Made by a program: the position numbers and the translations under genes. From NCBI GenBank assembly GCA_003996215.1, contig QJPP01005223.1, forward strand, positions 46,848-110,847: DNA of 64,000 nucleotides. Reading direction: 5' to 3'. This DNA is from Jaltomata sinuosa (taxonomy: Eukaryota > Streptophyta > Magnoliopsida > Solanales > Solanaceae). This document shows positions 1-11,343 of this stretch, piece after piece; the stretch's first letter is position 1, and each line of letters begins with the position of its first letter. The notes beneath the pieces were generated by a model that ran no database searches, was not told the origin of the DNA, and saw nothing but the letters and a program-made list of their open reading frames with translations.

Positions 1-22
1 CTAGCATTCACTTAATTGGGGG

Positions 23-138
23 AAAGAAAAGTACAACATGATCAAATACAATAATAATATAGGAGAAAATACAATGTTCAAAAGAAAAGTACAACATGAT
101 CAAATAAAATAATAATATAGGAGAAAATACAATGTTCA
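23..138. repeat. 58-bp direct tandem duplication
   Basis: Two adjacent copies (23-80 and 81-138) of an AT-rich 58-base unit differ by about one base. The second copy lies just beyond a possible terminal exon on the minus strand. It looks like a recent local duplication and no function is evident. Confidence 0.85.
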
Positions 139-163
139 AGTTTACTCGCAATATTCATCTATT

Positions 164-1860
164 GCATCTCACATCTTTTTTAAAGAATCTTCTCAAGTTG
201 CTTTCAAGATCTTGAGTGGATGAAGCATTTATTCCACTTAAATTTCAACTATTTTTCATTTTTAATATCCCACAATAAGATGATGTAATTCCTATTTCAC
301 AACAATAAAGCAAAAGTGCCCATATATTCAATGACATGCAAAGAAATTGACAAATCACTCATTCCAAATCCAAAAGTGGCAACTTACTACTCCTCTGTCT
401 TGACTCTTAACTACTCCTATAAATTATAATTGTTTGTTCTTCAGCAAAGAGTTTAACATATATGCACATATAGTGTAAATGATTTTTATACAAAAAAGGT
501 CATCCTTATGACTTACCTATTATAACAGGTTATTTGGCTCCTAATTCGATAATGACAGATATCTAAGAAGTGAGCACTCTGCTAATTAGCATTTGAAACT
601 TAAAAGTATTTTCAATCTTCTACTTTACTTTATTTGTCTTGATGGACTCATGTTGTTGAGTATTCAACAAAGTTAAAGACAGCTTCAAAAAATAATTTTG
701 GCAAATGCACTATACTAATGACTAGTAAGAAGCCAACTAAGAATAGGGTAAAAAAGTTGTTGCTGAAATATGTATGAATGGAAGATTCATGCACATAAAG
801 ATACATACATAGATAGAATAAGGCACTTACTAAACAACTGCATAGGCATGAACACACAAATGTCTAATCTCAGAAGAACTAACTGAAACTTAAATGTTTG
901 TATCTTAAAGAATTAATTTCAGATCTTACTTTTCAATGAAGGTTTCCAACATTCAACATAGAAAGACTACTACTACTACTATGCTTCAAGTCACACGTAA
1001 TAGTAATGACAATAAGGACCCAACCGAATAGATACAAATTGCATTAGTTCTGTAGGCGAATATGAGCAGACTTCAAGTTTTTAGGAACTTTCTAATAATT
1101 TTGAAGTAAACACCTTACAAATTTAAGGAAGCGGAGGAAATAGGCAGAAGCAACAACTATAGGTACTTTCTTTCCTGCCAAAATGTCATTCTCATATCAC
1201 AAACAGATAAAAGAGAATAATAGAACTCCAAATAATGCTACAGTCAGTTCATAAGAACAATCCAATCCTTTGACCAAGACAATTTGACATCTCCATTAGT
1301 TTAAATAGAAGTAAACGACCAAAAAATATTACACTCCATACACAACTCTTGATTGTCAATCAAATTTTAACCACAAATGAAATTGTTCCATAGAGCAGAA
1401 GATGCATACAATCTTTGAAGAAGAACAAAAGTAAGGTAAACACAGATCAACAACTACATTGACAGAGTGGCTTGTTAGTTACTATAACTTATAGTTGTTA
1501 TGGTAGACAAGGTAGCATTCTGTCAAGGAGAAATATTGTGTGCTAAATTCTACCAGTTTATTTCTTTTCAATATGTTAAGGAAATAGTATGCTCTCATAT
1601 CTTAGAAATAGCCAAAGCTATAGTTGGCGTCCCCTTCTAATTAATTTATGTAGAAGTTTAGATACTCTTGTGTATAATTAGCTATTTACAACTACATTAG
1701 CTTAACCTATTGTAGAATTCAAGAGTCTCTATAGACATTTGGAGCAGACTTCACTGTCACTTCAGAATATAGTTATGCTTGATCTAATCCCCACCCCCTC
1801 TCATACCATGGCAGAGACAATAAATTTGAAAATATTAAAGAAGAATGAGAATGCTTTTAC
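164..1860. other. AT-rich stretch, possible introns, no clear gene
   Basis: No long reading frame, RNA gene or transposon protein was recognised here. Two short minus-strand pieces look exon-like. One is 1174-1119: AG acceptor, 18 sense codons including KKVPIVVASAYFL, and a GTAAGG donor. The other is a short open stretch ending in TGA at 164-166 (SNLRRFFKKDVRCNR). Their splice phases do not join simply to the exons at 1861-2329, so at least one exon is missing or the gene is decayed. The rest reads as intron or spacer. Confidence 0.35.
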
Positions 1861-2329
1861 CATTGCAGAGTGAACACGATGAGCGTTGCGACTCCTCCGC
1901 AAGATAGCAACTTTGCATTCACCACATTATCTGCAAATTCAATCAAACCTTCAATTTACACATAATTTCCATCCATACAATAACAATTAATGAGAACAGA
2001 TCTAGGGTTGGTAGAGTATTAACATAGCAGATCTAGGAATGTAAAAATGAATGATCTCGCAAGCCAAATTCCTAAACGTAGTAGGGTTACCAAGAACTGA
2101 ATCAAAATAAATAACGGTGCCAAAAAAGAAAAATGAGCAAAACATATCCAAAAAAGCCAACATAAAGAACTTGATTTATAGTAAATGAAGATGCACAAAT
2201 CAAAAAGTATATGGAGGAACATAGAAATCAGTAAAGTACACCTAATAATGACATTCCACCGCCTTCAAAAAGCTCGTATAGAAGCAGGTTTTTTGAAATT
2301 GGGGTTTCTATTTGAGAGGAAATGTCCAT
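1861..2329 (-). CDS. Candidate 5' exons of an unrecognised gene
   Basis: On the minus strand an ATG at 2329 in good context (gccATGGAC) opens 29 codons plus one base (MDISSQIETPISKN...) ending at 2242 before a GTGTAC donor. After a 311-base intron, an acceptor (tttgcag) starts a second exon at 1930, which runs to 1861 before GTAAAAG. The splice keeps one frame and adds 23 residues with a hydrophobic stretch (GGVATLIVFTL). In total 52 codons cross a splice junction without a stop. I do not recognise the protein. It lies about 290 bases inside a CACTA terminus, so it may be a captured gene fragment or part of the transposon's own transcript. Exon calls are inference from splice signals and frame only. 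Confidence 0.4.
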
Positions 2330-2424
2330 GGCATCGCTAATCAAAAGGTGGGGAATGGGAGAGGACGAAGTCAGAAATATAGAAAACAAATGGGTAAGGA
2401 TATTGGTTTGATATTTTAGAAATG

Positions 2425-2614
2425 AAAATATATTTTATTAACAATTGAGAAATAATACAACAGCGGCTAAAATTGTTGTTTTATCCATAAAACGGCCACT
2501 TTAATCATAACTATTCTGGAAGTTCAACAATCGCCATAATCTAATGCATATTATGGCGGCTTCTTCATACTACCATATTAAAACCGTCGTAATATCAATG
2601 ATTTTTTGTAGTGT
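2425..2614 (-). mobile_element. CACTA (En/Spm-type) transposon terminus
   Basis: Read on the minus strand, the sequence begins at 2614 with CACTACAAAAAATC, the classical end of plant CACTA elements. It is followed by short related subterminal motifs of the GCGGC / GGCGATT / CGGC kind. A 9-bp inverted repeat (CGCCATAAT at 2532-2540 with ATTATGGCG at 2550-2558) sits in this zone. The element extends leftward and its other end is not in the window, so its size is unknown. On its outer side it abuts a gag remnant of element M, which it appears to have interrupted. Confidence 0.7.
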
Positions 2615-2617
2615 GGA

Positions 2618-3179
2618 TTTTTTCATTTAGTCAAGTGAACGAAAAAATCTTTATAATAGAACTCCATCCGGTAGCCCATGGTTCGGACACAACAACAACT
2701 TTTCCTTATACCTTAACCAGAGTTCGTGCAAAGTTTCATCCGGCAATTAACGGAAGTTTGTGATTTAATAATGCAATTGCAACATCCTTGAAGGTGGGAA
2801 GAACCGATCCAAAAACGCCTCGACAAACCCATTCCAAAATGTGATGGATCCCTTGGGGAGCTCTCCTAGCCAAGCGGTCGCCTCTCCCATGAGAGAAAAT
2901 ACAAAAAGCGAAAGTCGGATTGACTCTTGACTAATATTTTGGATGTTAAATGGCTGGCAAATCTCAACAAAGTTTCAAATGTGTCAATTAGCATCCTCAT
3001 TTGCTAGTCCTCCATACAAGTCCTTTATTTGGATCAAATGTAACATAGTTCTTGTCATGTGGAAGACTGCATTACCAACAGTGGGAGGTCAGAAAATGTC
3101 CAACGACACCATAAACAATTGTCTCATCTTCCATATCCATAAAACAATCCACGCTACCTTGCTCACTTGCATCGGTCAT
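2618..3179 (-). pseudogene. gag: Gag remnant of element M (Athila-like)
   Basis: Reading down from an ATG at 3179, the minus strand encodes a broken Gag. After a frameshift the conserved pieces [34 protein letters not shown] and FFPPSR...ITNFRQLPDETLHELWLR can be followed. They match in order the Gag of G1 and G2 at 33978 and 51269. Stops and at least one frameshift disable it. It lies just inside the primer-binding site at 3282-3299, as expected for the first ORF. It is cut at about 2618 by the CACTA terminus, so the rest of M is left of that transposon or lost. Confidence 0.8.
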
Positions 3180-3281
3180 GACTAACCAAATCACAACACC
3201 AAAAATAACAAACACGTAAAAAGAAAATGAGATGCAAAACTTATACTAATCAATAAACAAAATATGGAAATCAAAAACAAA

Positions 3282-3299
3282 TCCTCGACAATAGTGCCA
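3282..3299 (-). promoter_or_regulatory. Primer-binding site of M, tRNA-Asp type
   Basis: The minus strand reads TGGCACTATTGTCGAGGA, close to TGGCGCCGTTGCCGGGGA, the complement of the plant tRNA-Asp 3' end. It begins six bases inside the LTR end at 3306, the normal place for priming minus-strand DNA synthesis. Confidence 0.75.
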
Positions 3300-3305
3300 T
3301 TTTTA

Positions 3306-3338
3306 TGATGTCCAAAACAACTTTCCGGTTAAGGAGGT
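3306..3338 (-). repeat. 5' LTR of M, left piece
   Basis: This is the last 33 bases (in M orientation) of M's 5' LTR, ending in CA on the minus strand next to the primer site. The rest of the LTR is displaced to 14016-15462 by insertion of K. The five bases GAGGT at 3334-3338 are repeated at 14016-14020 as K's target-site duplication. Confidence 0.75.
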
Positions 3339-6006
3339 TGTGAGACCCCATAATTTTTTTTCCGCATAATATACGTAGCGTGACGTGAGTGTATGAGGTG
3401 TATATGATTTGGTGTGGATGTCAGGAGTATAAGATTGCAAATGGGTAGTGATATCAAAGAATTAAACTAAGTCTTAGGCCAAGGAGATCCCTTAGACAAA
3501 AGTTTGAGTTAAAGAAATGCCTCATGTACCACCTTGCTCGTTTAGAAAGTTTAAACTAACATGTAGCTTCGGGATGAGACTAAGAGTATATGATATTCTA
3601 AGAAGGATATTTTATGAGGTATTATAATCTCTCAATGTCATATGTTAAGTTTTGAAGTCAATCAAGTTGCGAAATAAAAGTCGGCAAAAGTTACCGTAAG
3701 TTCTTTAATAAATTTTTTGAACTTTAGGTCAAATGTCTTGGAGCTTTTCTCCCAAAATATCAAGATTTAGAGGGCCTATGACCACCTAACAAATCGAAGG
3801 TCTATGAGTCTAGTTTCCAACTCACAAAACCTTACGTCAAGACGATCTCGTAGTAAAAAATTATGACTATTTTACCTCGGACTGTCTGTGCTGAAACTGG
3901 GTTGCGAACCGGGTCGGGTCAAGATTAGGATATATATGTCTATTGACGTTTTAGATCATAAAAACACTCTAAAAATAGTTTTTAAACAGGGAAAAACATA
4001 GGAGAGGGTTACAAGGCAGTTCTCGAGTGATCAAGGTGCGTTTTGAGTGATTTCTATCGCTAAAGTTTGCCCCCGTGCCAAGAAACGTGATCTCTCCGCG
4101 TGGCAACCGTTTTCCCCTTAGATAAGCAACGTTTGGAGCTGGTTTGGGCAGATATAACTTGGTATTTCTTGGTGGTTATTCAAGTTTTACACTTGGTTGG
4201 CTAAGGTAACCATCTCGGGGCTCTTTTATGATCATTTTTACGAAGTTCTACGGACGTTTTGTCAAGTTATGATCCTATGGCAAATCTACTAATTTAAGCT
4301 TAATTATGAACTATTTATAGGTGTGTATAAGTTGCGTATATATAATTTTTGTGAAGCTTAGGACGCAAGGAACAACTTCCGTGAAGGAACTATGGGCATT
4401 TGGGCGTTCGTTGGAAAGGTATGTTAAGGCTAAGCATTGTCCTTCCTTTGAGCACAAACCTTAGAAAATTCCTAAATCGTCAAATGCGATATTTTACTAT
4501 TCTAATGCTAGAAAGACTTTGTTTGAAAGGCATTGGGATCTCAGCTGAAGTACTTTTTTGGTATTGTTATGAGGATATTCCACTTGTTCGGTTATATAGG
4601 ATATTCGACATCTATATGTCATTTTGTCAGTTTCCTTAACTATATGTTTATATGTAGGAGTTCTTTTTCTTCTTTGGGTGTTGTGATTTAAAATGATTGC
4701 AAAGGAACATTAAGAATTCGCAACCAGCCCTCCTTCCTCGCTAAAATGATTTTTGGAAAACTTTAAAATAATGTGTCGATTTTAAAAACTCTCAAATGTA
4801 ACTCGTCTATTTAAACTACTAAAGGATTTGATTTTTTAAATAACTTCTTTTACAAACTATTAGGGAAACATATATAGAAACTAAGTGAATTACCTTAAGC
4901 TCCTTATAAACATTCTCAGGTTTAATTTACCTTTCTAAAGTCAAGTTAAGTGTTCAAAATTATTCTAATAGCACATAAGAATCTACGAGGCATTTACACG
5001 TTATAGGAAAGTAATTACGAGATTATGAGAACAAGAGTACCAATAGGCCAAGATTGGCAATATAAATGTGATGACATATATGCATTATGCATCCATGACA
5101 TGACATGATATGCATCAGACTCTCAAGCTATAATCGGGAGGTATGGGGCTTATTGCCTATATTTATACGTATGAGACACATATGGCCACCAGCTGGCAGA
5201 TATGATCCCGGTTAGCTACCGGAAGACACAACCATTGCTAGCACTTGGTTGTGTATGAAATGCATTTGCATTTATATATATGTATTCATGACATACGATT
5301 ATGCAATCATACCATACATATTTAATTTCTATAAGGTCAGATGTCAGACATGGAGGCTATCAGAGTTTCAGTTTCAGGTGGTATCTCTATTACCCTTTTT
5401 ACAACAACTATTATGATTCTACTCCCTGCCTCACATACCAGTACATTTTTATTCGTACTGATGTCCCATTGCCTAGGGACGCTGCATTTTTGTTTTTTGC
5501 GTGCAAGTCCAGGTAGGGATTCTAATCTACCTCTCCGCTAAAATTCGGGGTTCAGCTGTGAGTTGGTAAGATCCACCTCTTCCTGGGGTAATCAGAGGGT
5601 GTTTAATTTTGTTGTACAATTTAGGTATAGTCGGGGCCTTGTCCCGACCGGTGCTTATGACACTCTTAGAGGCTATTGTGTGCATGGTATTCTATGTTTC
5701 TTTTTGCAGCTTCCAGTCTCCAACCCAATAGGTTGGGTATCTATGTTTATGTATGTATGTATGTATGTCTTCAGTTGCGGCCTCGTTGGCCAGCCATTAC
5801 TTCATTATTTTTGGATTGTCTACCTTTGTCTATATGACTTGTTGTCATTCAGGTTATGACCTTAACGGTCCAGGCATGGTATTTCAGACATTATGTTGCC
5901 CAACTTTTTGGGCCCACAACTTAGTCAGCTAGTGTGTTTTAGTGGATAACTCGATCGAGTAAGGTATCGAGTGCCAGTCGCACCTCTCCTAATTTGGGGC
6001 ATGACA
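3339..6006 (+). repeat. 5' LTR of K
   Basis: A 2668-base LTR bounded by TG...CA. It contains a TATA-like element at 3931 and a block at about 3650-3915 shared with the LTRs of element I. The GCGAACCGGGTC motif is present once (3904-3915), against two tandem copies in the 3' LTR. A short TATG microsatellite lies near 5750-5770. Confidence 0.93.
3931..3937 (+). promoter_or_regulatory. TATA-like element, LTR of K
   Basis: TATATAT follows the GC-richer GCGAACCGGGTC zone. The same arrangement is kept in the 3' LTR at 11946. Promoter role is inferred. Confidence 0.4.
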
Positions 6007-6010
6007 AACT

Positions 6011-6028
6011 TGGTATCATAGAAGGTCG
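6011..6028 (+). promoter_or_regulatory. Primer-binding site of K, initiator tRNA-Met type
   Basis: TGGTATCATAGAAGG starts four bases after the LTR end and resembles TGGTATCAGAGCC, the complement of the plant initiator tRNA-Met 3' end used by many chromoviruses. Confidence 0.75.
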
Positions 6029-6238
6029 TGTCCTAGGGAGTCCATAAGCCGTGTCTAGTAGAATCTTTCTTATAGGGGTGTTGTGCACCACACTTATAAT
6101 CAGGAGGCTACAGAGCATTTAGGAGTGGTTACATTTCTTTCAATTGATATATTATGCTATAGAGCGGAGTTAGAAGAACATATGACATCTAAATCGTGCT
6201 GTGTGTTTCTTTTCTGACAGAGTACCTATGCTCAGGAG

Positions 6239-7590
6239 ATGGCACAACAAGATATAGGCATGGACCCGGGGGAAGGTACCAGTCGTTCCACACTGGGTCA
6301 GAGGGATAGAGTTCCTTTGGAGGCACACAGTAAGTCTCCCGCACCCCCAGTGCTAGCTTCCTCGGCACCTGCTGAAGCCCGGGGAGATGTAGTTACCCCA
6401 GCCCCATCAATTCCAATTGTACCTGAGATAGCCAGGGACACAGGACCTCCAGCACCTATTGTTCCCCCACCTGAGATAAGGGAGCAAGGGATAAGAGAGG
6501 CAATTCAGTTGTTGACTAGAATGGTTTCTATTCATGAGATTGAACTAGGGTCGGGAGCAGAGGCTAGGAGAGGTCGGGCAGAAAACTCAAAGGTACGAGA
6601 GTTTCTTCATTTGGATCCTCCATTATTTGTAGGATCTAGTTCGACAGAGGACTCCCAGGACTTTATAGACCAGGTGTATAGAGTGTTGAGGGTGATGCAT
6701 GTCTCCATCACTGAGGCTGTAGAGTTGGCTTCTTTTCGACTACGTTATGTAATCGTCTTGTGGTATGAGGCATGGGAGAGATCCAGAGGATCTGATGCTC
6801 CGCCAGCAGAGTGGGATGAATTTTTTGAGGCCTTCCTTGCCCATTATTTGCCATGAGAGGTTCAGGAGGCTCGTCTTGACCAGTTTATCAGTCTGAGGCA
6901 GGGGAATATGAGCGCCAAATATTATAGCCATAGGGTTAATTCCTTGGCAAAGTATGCACCAGATATTATATGCACCATGAGGGACAGAGTTCATCGTTAT
7001 GTGGCTGGTTTGGGGGATTATCTTATCGGAGGCTTTACAGTATCATCCTTATAGGATGATGTAGATATTTCACGCATACAGGCTTTTCCTCAGACTACAG
7101 AGGACCTTTCTCGCCGGATTTGGGACACCCACAGGGACAGGGAGCAGAGTAAGAGTGCCTATACTGTGGGGTCTTATAGGGAGACATGGGTAATTTAAGG
7201 CCCCCAGTCCCTCGATATCCACCACGCCCAGCAGCTAGTGCTCCACCACATATGTGAGGCCAGCGGTTTGATCATTATGGTCAGTCAGGACCCAGGCAGA
7301 GCTCAGACCAGTCTGAGGGCCATCGACAGGAGCATTCTGGGCAGATGAGGCAGCCTACCCCTCCAGTATATAGAGCGGTAAGCTGCACACCAGGTAGTGT
7401 AGGCTAGGTTCAGGTGCATGTTATCACTGTGGGCAGACAGGACATTTTATTAGCCAGTGTCCAGGGTTTGGCAGGGGTGGACCAGCTCAGCCTTCAGGAT
7501 CCGCAGAAGCCTCTTCACCTTCTGTCCGCCCCCCTCAACTAGGCCCACAGTCTACTCAGGGTTGTTGTAGAGGGAGAGGTAGAGGATAGA
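6239..7590 (+). pseudogene. gag: Gag of K with CCHC zinc knuckle, broken
   Basis: The ATG at 6239 opens 205 codons. A proline-rich N-terminal segment is followed by the start of the Gag core (FLHLDPPLFVG, then LRYVIVLWYEAW and WDEFFEAFLAHYLP). A TGA interrupts at 6854, after which the same frame resumes as VQEARLDQFISLRQGNMS. Further stops follow. A zinc knuckle CYHCGQTGHFISQC (7419-7460) has the full C-X2-C-X4-H-X4-C spacing, and an Arg/Gly-rich tail ends near 7590. In the family this protein forms the capsid-like particle and binds element RNA. The stops mean no full protein can be made. Confidence 0.88.
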
Positions 7591-7599
7591 CCTCAGGTT

Positions 7600-8080
7600 C
7601 CAGCGGTGACAAGAACTGCTTTTATGCTCTCATAGGCCGACAGGATTCAGAGGCATCCATGGATGTTGTCATAGGTATATTGATGATAATTTCTCAAGCT
7701 GTTTATGCATTGATAGATCCTGGCTCTACATTTTCATATATTACTCCATTTATTACTGGTAAGCTTGACATGAGATCTGAGTTGTTGCCGCAGTCATTTA
7801 AGGTGTTTTACGCCAATTGGCGACCCTATTATAGCTAGTTGTGTATATCAAGGTTGTACTGTGTTAATTAATGACTGTCCCACATCTGCTGATTTAGTTG
7901 AATTGACTATGCTAGACTTCGATGTCATTATGGGTACGGATTGGTTGGCAGCTTGTTATGCTAATATTAATTGTCGTACGAAAGTGGTCAGATTTTATTT
8001 TCCAGGTGAGTCAGTCTTGGAATGGAAAGGTAATGCAGCCACACCCAGGGGTAAGTTTATTTCATACCTTAGGGCTTGAA
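7600..8080 (+). pseudogene. Retroviral-type aspartic protease of K, broken
   Basis: The active-site region is read as ALIDPGSTFSYIT at about 7710, followed by a stop and a frameshift. From 7861 the frame MLINDCPTSADLVELTMLDF...VIMGTDWLAA continues the C-terminal half, including the GMDWL-like segment of Ty3/Gypsy proteases. The domain would cut the polyprotein. It follows Gag directly and leads into RT. Confidence 0.8.
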
Positions 8081-8082
8081 AG

Positions 8083-9500
8083 TTGATTGCTAAAGGTTGT
8101 ATATACCATTTAATTCATGTCATGGATATGGATAAGGAGTCACAGACTCTTCAATCGATTCCTATTGTGAATGAATTTCTGATGGTTTTCCCTGATGAGC
8201 TTCCAGGAATTCCCCCAGAAAGAGAAATTGACTTTGCTATAGACTTGCTTCCTGATACGCAGCCTATATCCATTCCCCCTACAGAATGGCTCCTGTGGAG
8301 CTAAGGGAATTGAAGGAACAACTGAAGGACTTGCTTGATAAAGGCTTTATCAGGCCAAGTACATCCCTGTGGGGTGCTCCGGTGCTATTTGTTCGAAAGA
8401 AAGATGGCTCCTTACGGATGTGTATTGACTACAGCCAGCTAAATAAAGTCACGATAAAGAATAAATATCCTCTTCCATAGATTGATGACTTGTTCAACTA
8501 GTTACAGGGTGCCAAATGTTTTTCCAAGATCGACTTGAGATCCGGTTACCATCAACTGCGAGTTAGGGATGTTGATATCCCGAATACAGCTTTCAGGATG
8601 AGGTATGGCCATTTTGAATTCCTTGTCATGTATTTAGGGCTTACTAATTCCCCAGCAGCCTTTATGGATCTTATTAACCGGGTCTTTAAACTGTTCTTGG
8701 ACGTATTTGTGATTGTGTTTATTGACGACATCCTGATATATTCACGGTCAGAAGCCGAGCATGCAGACCACTTGCGAGCTATATTGCAGACTCTCCAAGA
8801 CTGCAGGTTATATGCTAAATTCTCTAAATGTGAATTTTGGCTAACTTCTGTAGCTTTTCTTGGTAATGTTATCACCGGTGACGGTATTAAGGTTGATTAC
8901 CAAAAGATTGAAACATTGATGAATTGGCCAAGGTCCTTGAATTAGATAGAGGTCCGTAGCTTTTTAGGCTTGGCAGGATATTACTGGAGATTTGTGGAGG
9001 GTTTTTCCTCTATCACTGCACCACTGACGAAGCTAACACATAAGGCAGCTAAGTTTCAGTGGACTATGACATGCGAGCAGCATTTCCAAGAGCTAAAGAA
9101 AAGGCTTATCACCGCTCTTATCTTGATTATTTCGGATGGCACTAAGGGTTTTGTTGTAAATTGTGATGCCTCGAGAATTGTCCTAGGTTGTTTTCTTATA
9201 CAGCATGGCAAGGTTATCGTATACACCTCTAGACAGCTGTGGAAACATGAACAAAACTATCCTACACATGATCTTGAGTTGGTTGCAGTTTCTTTGCCCT
9301 GAAAATTTGGCAGCATTATTTATACGGGGTTCATATTGATGTTTTCACCAACCACGAGAGCCTTCAATATTTATTTAAGCAAAGGGAGTTTAACCTACGA
9401 CAAAGGAGATGGCTAGAATTTCTAAAGGACTATGATATTGACATTTTATATCATCCCGGCAAAGCTAATGTTGTTTTCGATGTTCTTAGTCGGTAGTCCA
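8083..9500 (+). pseudogene. Reverse transcriptase and RNase H of K, broken
   Basis: Recognisable RT blocks in order: [39 protein letters not shown], the catalytic loop FIDDILIYS (8718-8747) and [12 protein letters not shown]. RNase H follows with VNCDAS, a HDLEL-like segment, and the C-terminal [14 protein letters not shown]...YHPGKAN near 9400-9480. Breaks include a frameshift near 8285, TAG stops at about 8478 and 8502, a stop at 8943 and a frameshift near 9295 within RNase H. The catalytic FIDD aspartates are kept, so loss of function is from the chain breaks rather than the active site. Confidence 0.88.
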
Positions 9501-9508
9501 TGGGTAGT

Positions 9509-9553
9509 CTAAGCCACGTCAAAGCTAATAACTAAGCCACGTCAAAGCTAATA
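9509..9553 (+). repeat. Short tandem duplication between RNase H and integrase
   Basis: A 22-base sequence (starts CTAAGCCACGTC) occurs at 9509-9530 and again at 9532-9553, separated by one base. It falls in the linker between RNase H and integrase, where length change is tolerated. Confidence 0.85.
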
Positions 9554-9689
9554 AGGTCAAAATGACCAAAGATCTATGCCAACTAGCTAATTTATAGGTG
9601 CGGATATTAGATGCAGAGGGAGGAGGCATTGTCGTTCAAAATATGGCAAAATATTCCTTTGTCACTGAAGTGAAAGCGAGACACCACGA

Positions 9690-11087
9690 GGATCTTTAGA
9701 TGATGAAACTTAGGGAAGGGATTCCACAACAGCAACAACCTTTATTTGAGCTGACTGGAGATGGAGTCCTGAGACACCAAGGCCGTTTGTATGTACCACA
9801 GTAGGAGAGCTCTGTGCGAAGATTCTTTCGGATGTCCATTATTCTAGATATGCAGCTCACCCTTGAGCAACGAAGATGAACCAGGACCTTTGACATATCT
9901 ATTGGTGGAATAGCATTAAAAGGGGTATTTCCTAGATGGTAACCCAATGTCCCAACTGCCAGCAGGTTAAAGCAGAACATCAGAAGCCTGGAGGCCTAAC
10001 TCAATATATCAAGCTTCTGTTATGGAAATGGGAAATGATAAATATGGACTTCATCACTGGTTTGCCTCACGCACCACGGAGGTATGATTCTATTTGGGTA
10101 ATTATTGATAGGATGACAAAATCTGCTCATTTACTGCCAGTAAGGACAACATATTTAGCCGAATATTATGCCAAACTTTACATTCGGGAGATTGTGCGCC
10201 TTCATGGAGTCCCATTATCTATTATCTCTGATCGAGGGGATCAATTCATGGCACACTTCTGGAGATCCTTTCAGAAGGGTCTAGGCACTCAGGTAAATCT
10301 GAGCACTGCTTTTCATCCACAGACTGATAGACAGGCTGAGCATACTATTCAAACTCTCGAGGATATGCTACCTGCCTATGTCTTGGATTTTAAAGGAAGT
10401 TGGGATGATCATATACGCCTTATTTAGTTTGCTTATAATAAGGGCTTTCAAGCTAGTATTCATATGGCTCCTTATGAAGCACTATACGGACAGAAGTGCA
10501 GGTCATCGATTGGTTGGTTTAAGGTCGGGGAAGCAGAGTTGTTAGGTCCCGATCTAGTCTAGCAGGCAACAGAGAAGGTAAAGCTTATTAGAGAACGGTT
10601 GCAGACAGCACAGAGTCAACAAAAGTCTTATGCAGATGTTCGATGGCGAGACTTAGAGTTCGATGTAGATGATTGGGTTTTCCTGAAAGTATCGCCTATG
10701 AAGGGCGTCATGCAATTTGGCAAGAAAGGAAAGCTTAGTCCCAGGTATGTCGGGTCGTATAAGATTATTTGGAGAATTAGCAGGGTAGGGTATGAGCTTG
10801 ATTTTCCTTCGGAATTAGAAGTCGTCCATCCTGTGTTTCATATATCTATGTTGCGAAAGTGCATTGGAGATCCTTCGCGTATTACACCTATTGAGGATAT
10901 TCGTGTTGTTAAAGACTTGTCTTATGCTGAGGTACCAGTGGCTATTTTATATAGACAGGTAAGAAAGCTTCGGACTAAAAAAGTAGCTTCCGTGAAAGTG
11001 TTATGGCAGAATAACAACATCGAGGAAATGACTTGGGAAGCTGAAGAGGAAATGAGGAATATGTACCCCCAACTATTTATGACTTAA
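9690..11087 (+). pseudogene. Integrase with C-terminal chromodomain of K, broken
   Basis: The zinc-binding part ends in CPNCQQVKAEHQKPGG (about 9950). The catalytic core shows MDFITGLP, IISDRGDQF and HPQTDRQAEHTIQ, so the D, D and E positions are all present. The C-terminal part (SYADVRWRDLEF, GKLSPRYVGSYKI, HPVFHISMLRK) leads into a chromodomain-like end (LRTKKVASVKVLWQNNNIEEMTWE), with a stop at 11085. Stops at about 10425 and 10560 and damage upstream of 9936 break it. In this family the chromodomain directs insertion to heterochromatin. Confidence 0.88.
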
Positions 11088-11330
11088 GGTGAGTCGTATA
11101 TCGATAATTGACAATTATTCCTTTGCAGCAACATAATTAGATTTTAATTAACTTGAAAGGGCAATTTATATGTCTTGTCGCGAGATAGCTATATGAAACC
11201 TTGTAGTTAAAATTTTTAGAATTGGATTTAAGATTAGCGAATGTAACAAATATAGCCTCGCAAACGACATATTAGAGGAAAAGAAATGCAACCAAGGAAT
11301 ATTTTTGATCAATTGGCGGACGAATGTTCT

Positions 11331-11343
11331 TAAGGGGGGAGAA
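11331..11343 (+). promoter_or_regulatory. Polypurine tract of K
   Basis: TAAGGGGGGAGAA directly abuts the 3' LTR and would prime plus-strand DNA. A decayed hairpin around GCGGACGAATG (11310-11327) lies just upstream, in the place of the stem-loop seen in the other elements. Confidence 0.8.

Noticed and set aside
2425..2614. A short MITE with both ends here
   Set aside because: Only one CACTA-type end is present; no matching inverted end was found on the left.
2943..3185. Plus-strand open frame of 80 codons
   Set aside because: Shadow of the minus-strand Gag of M.
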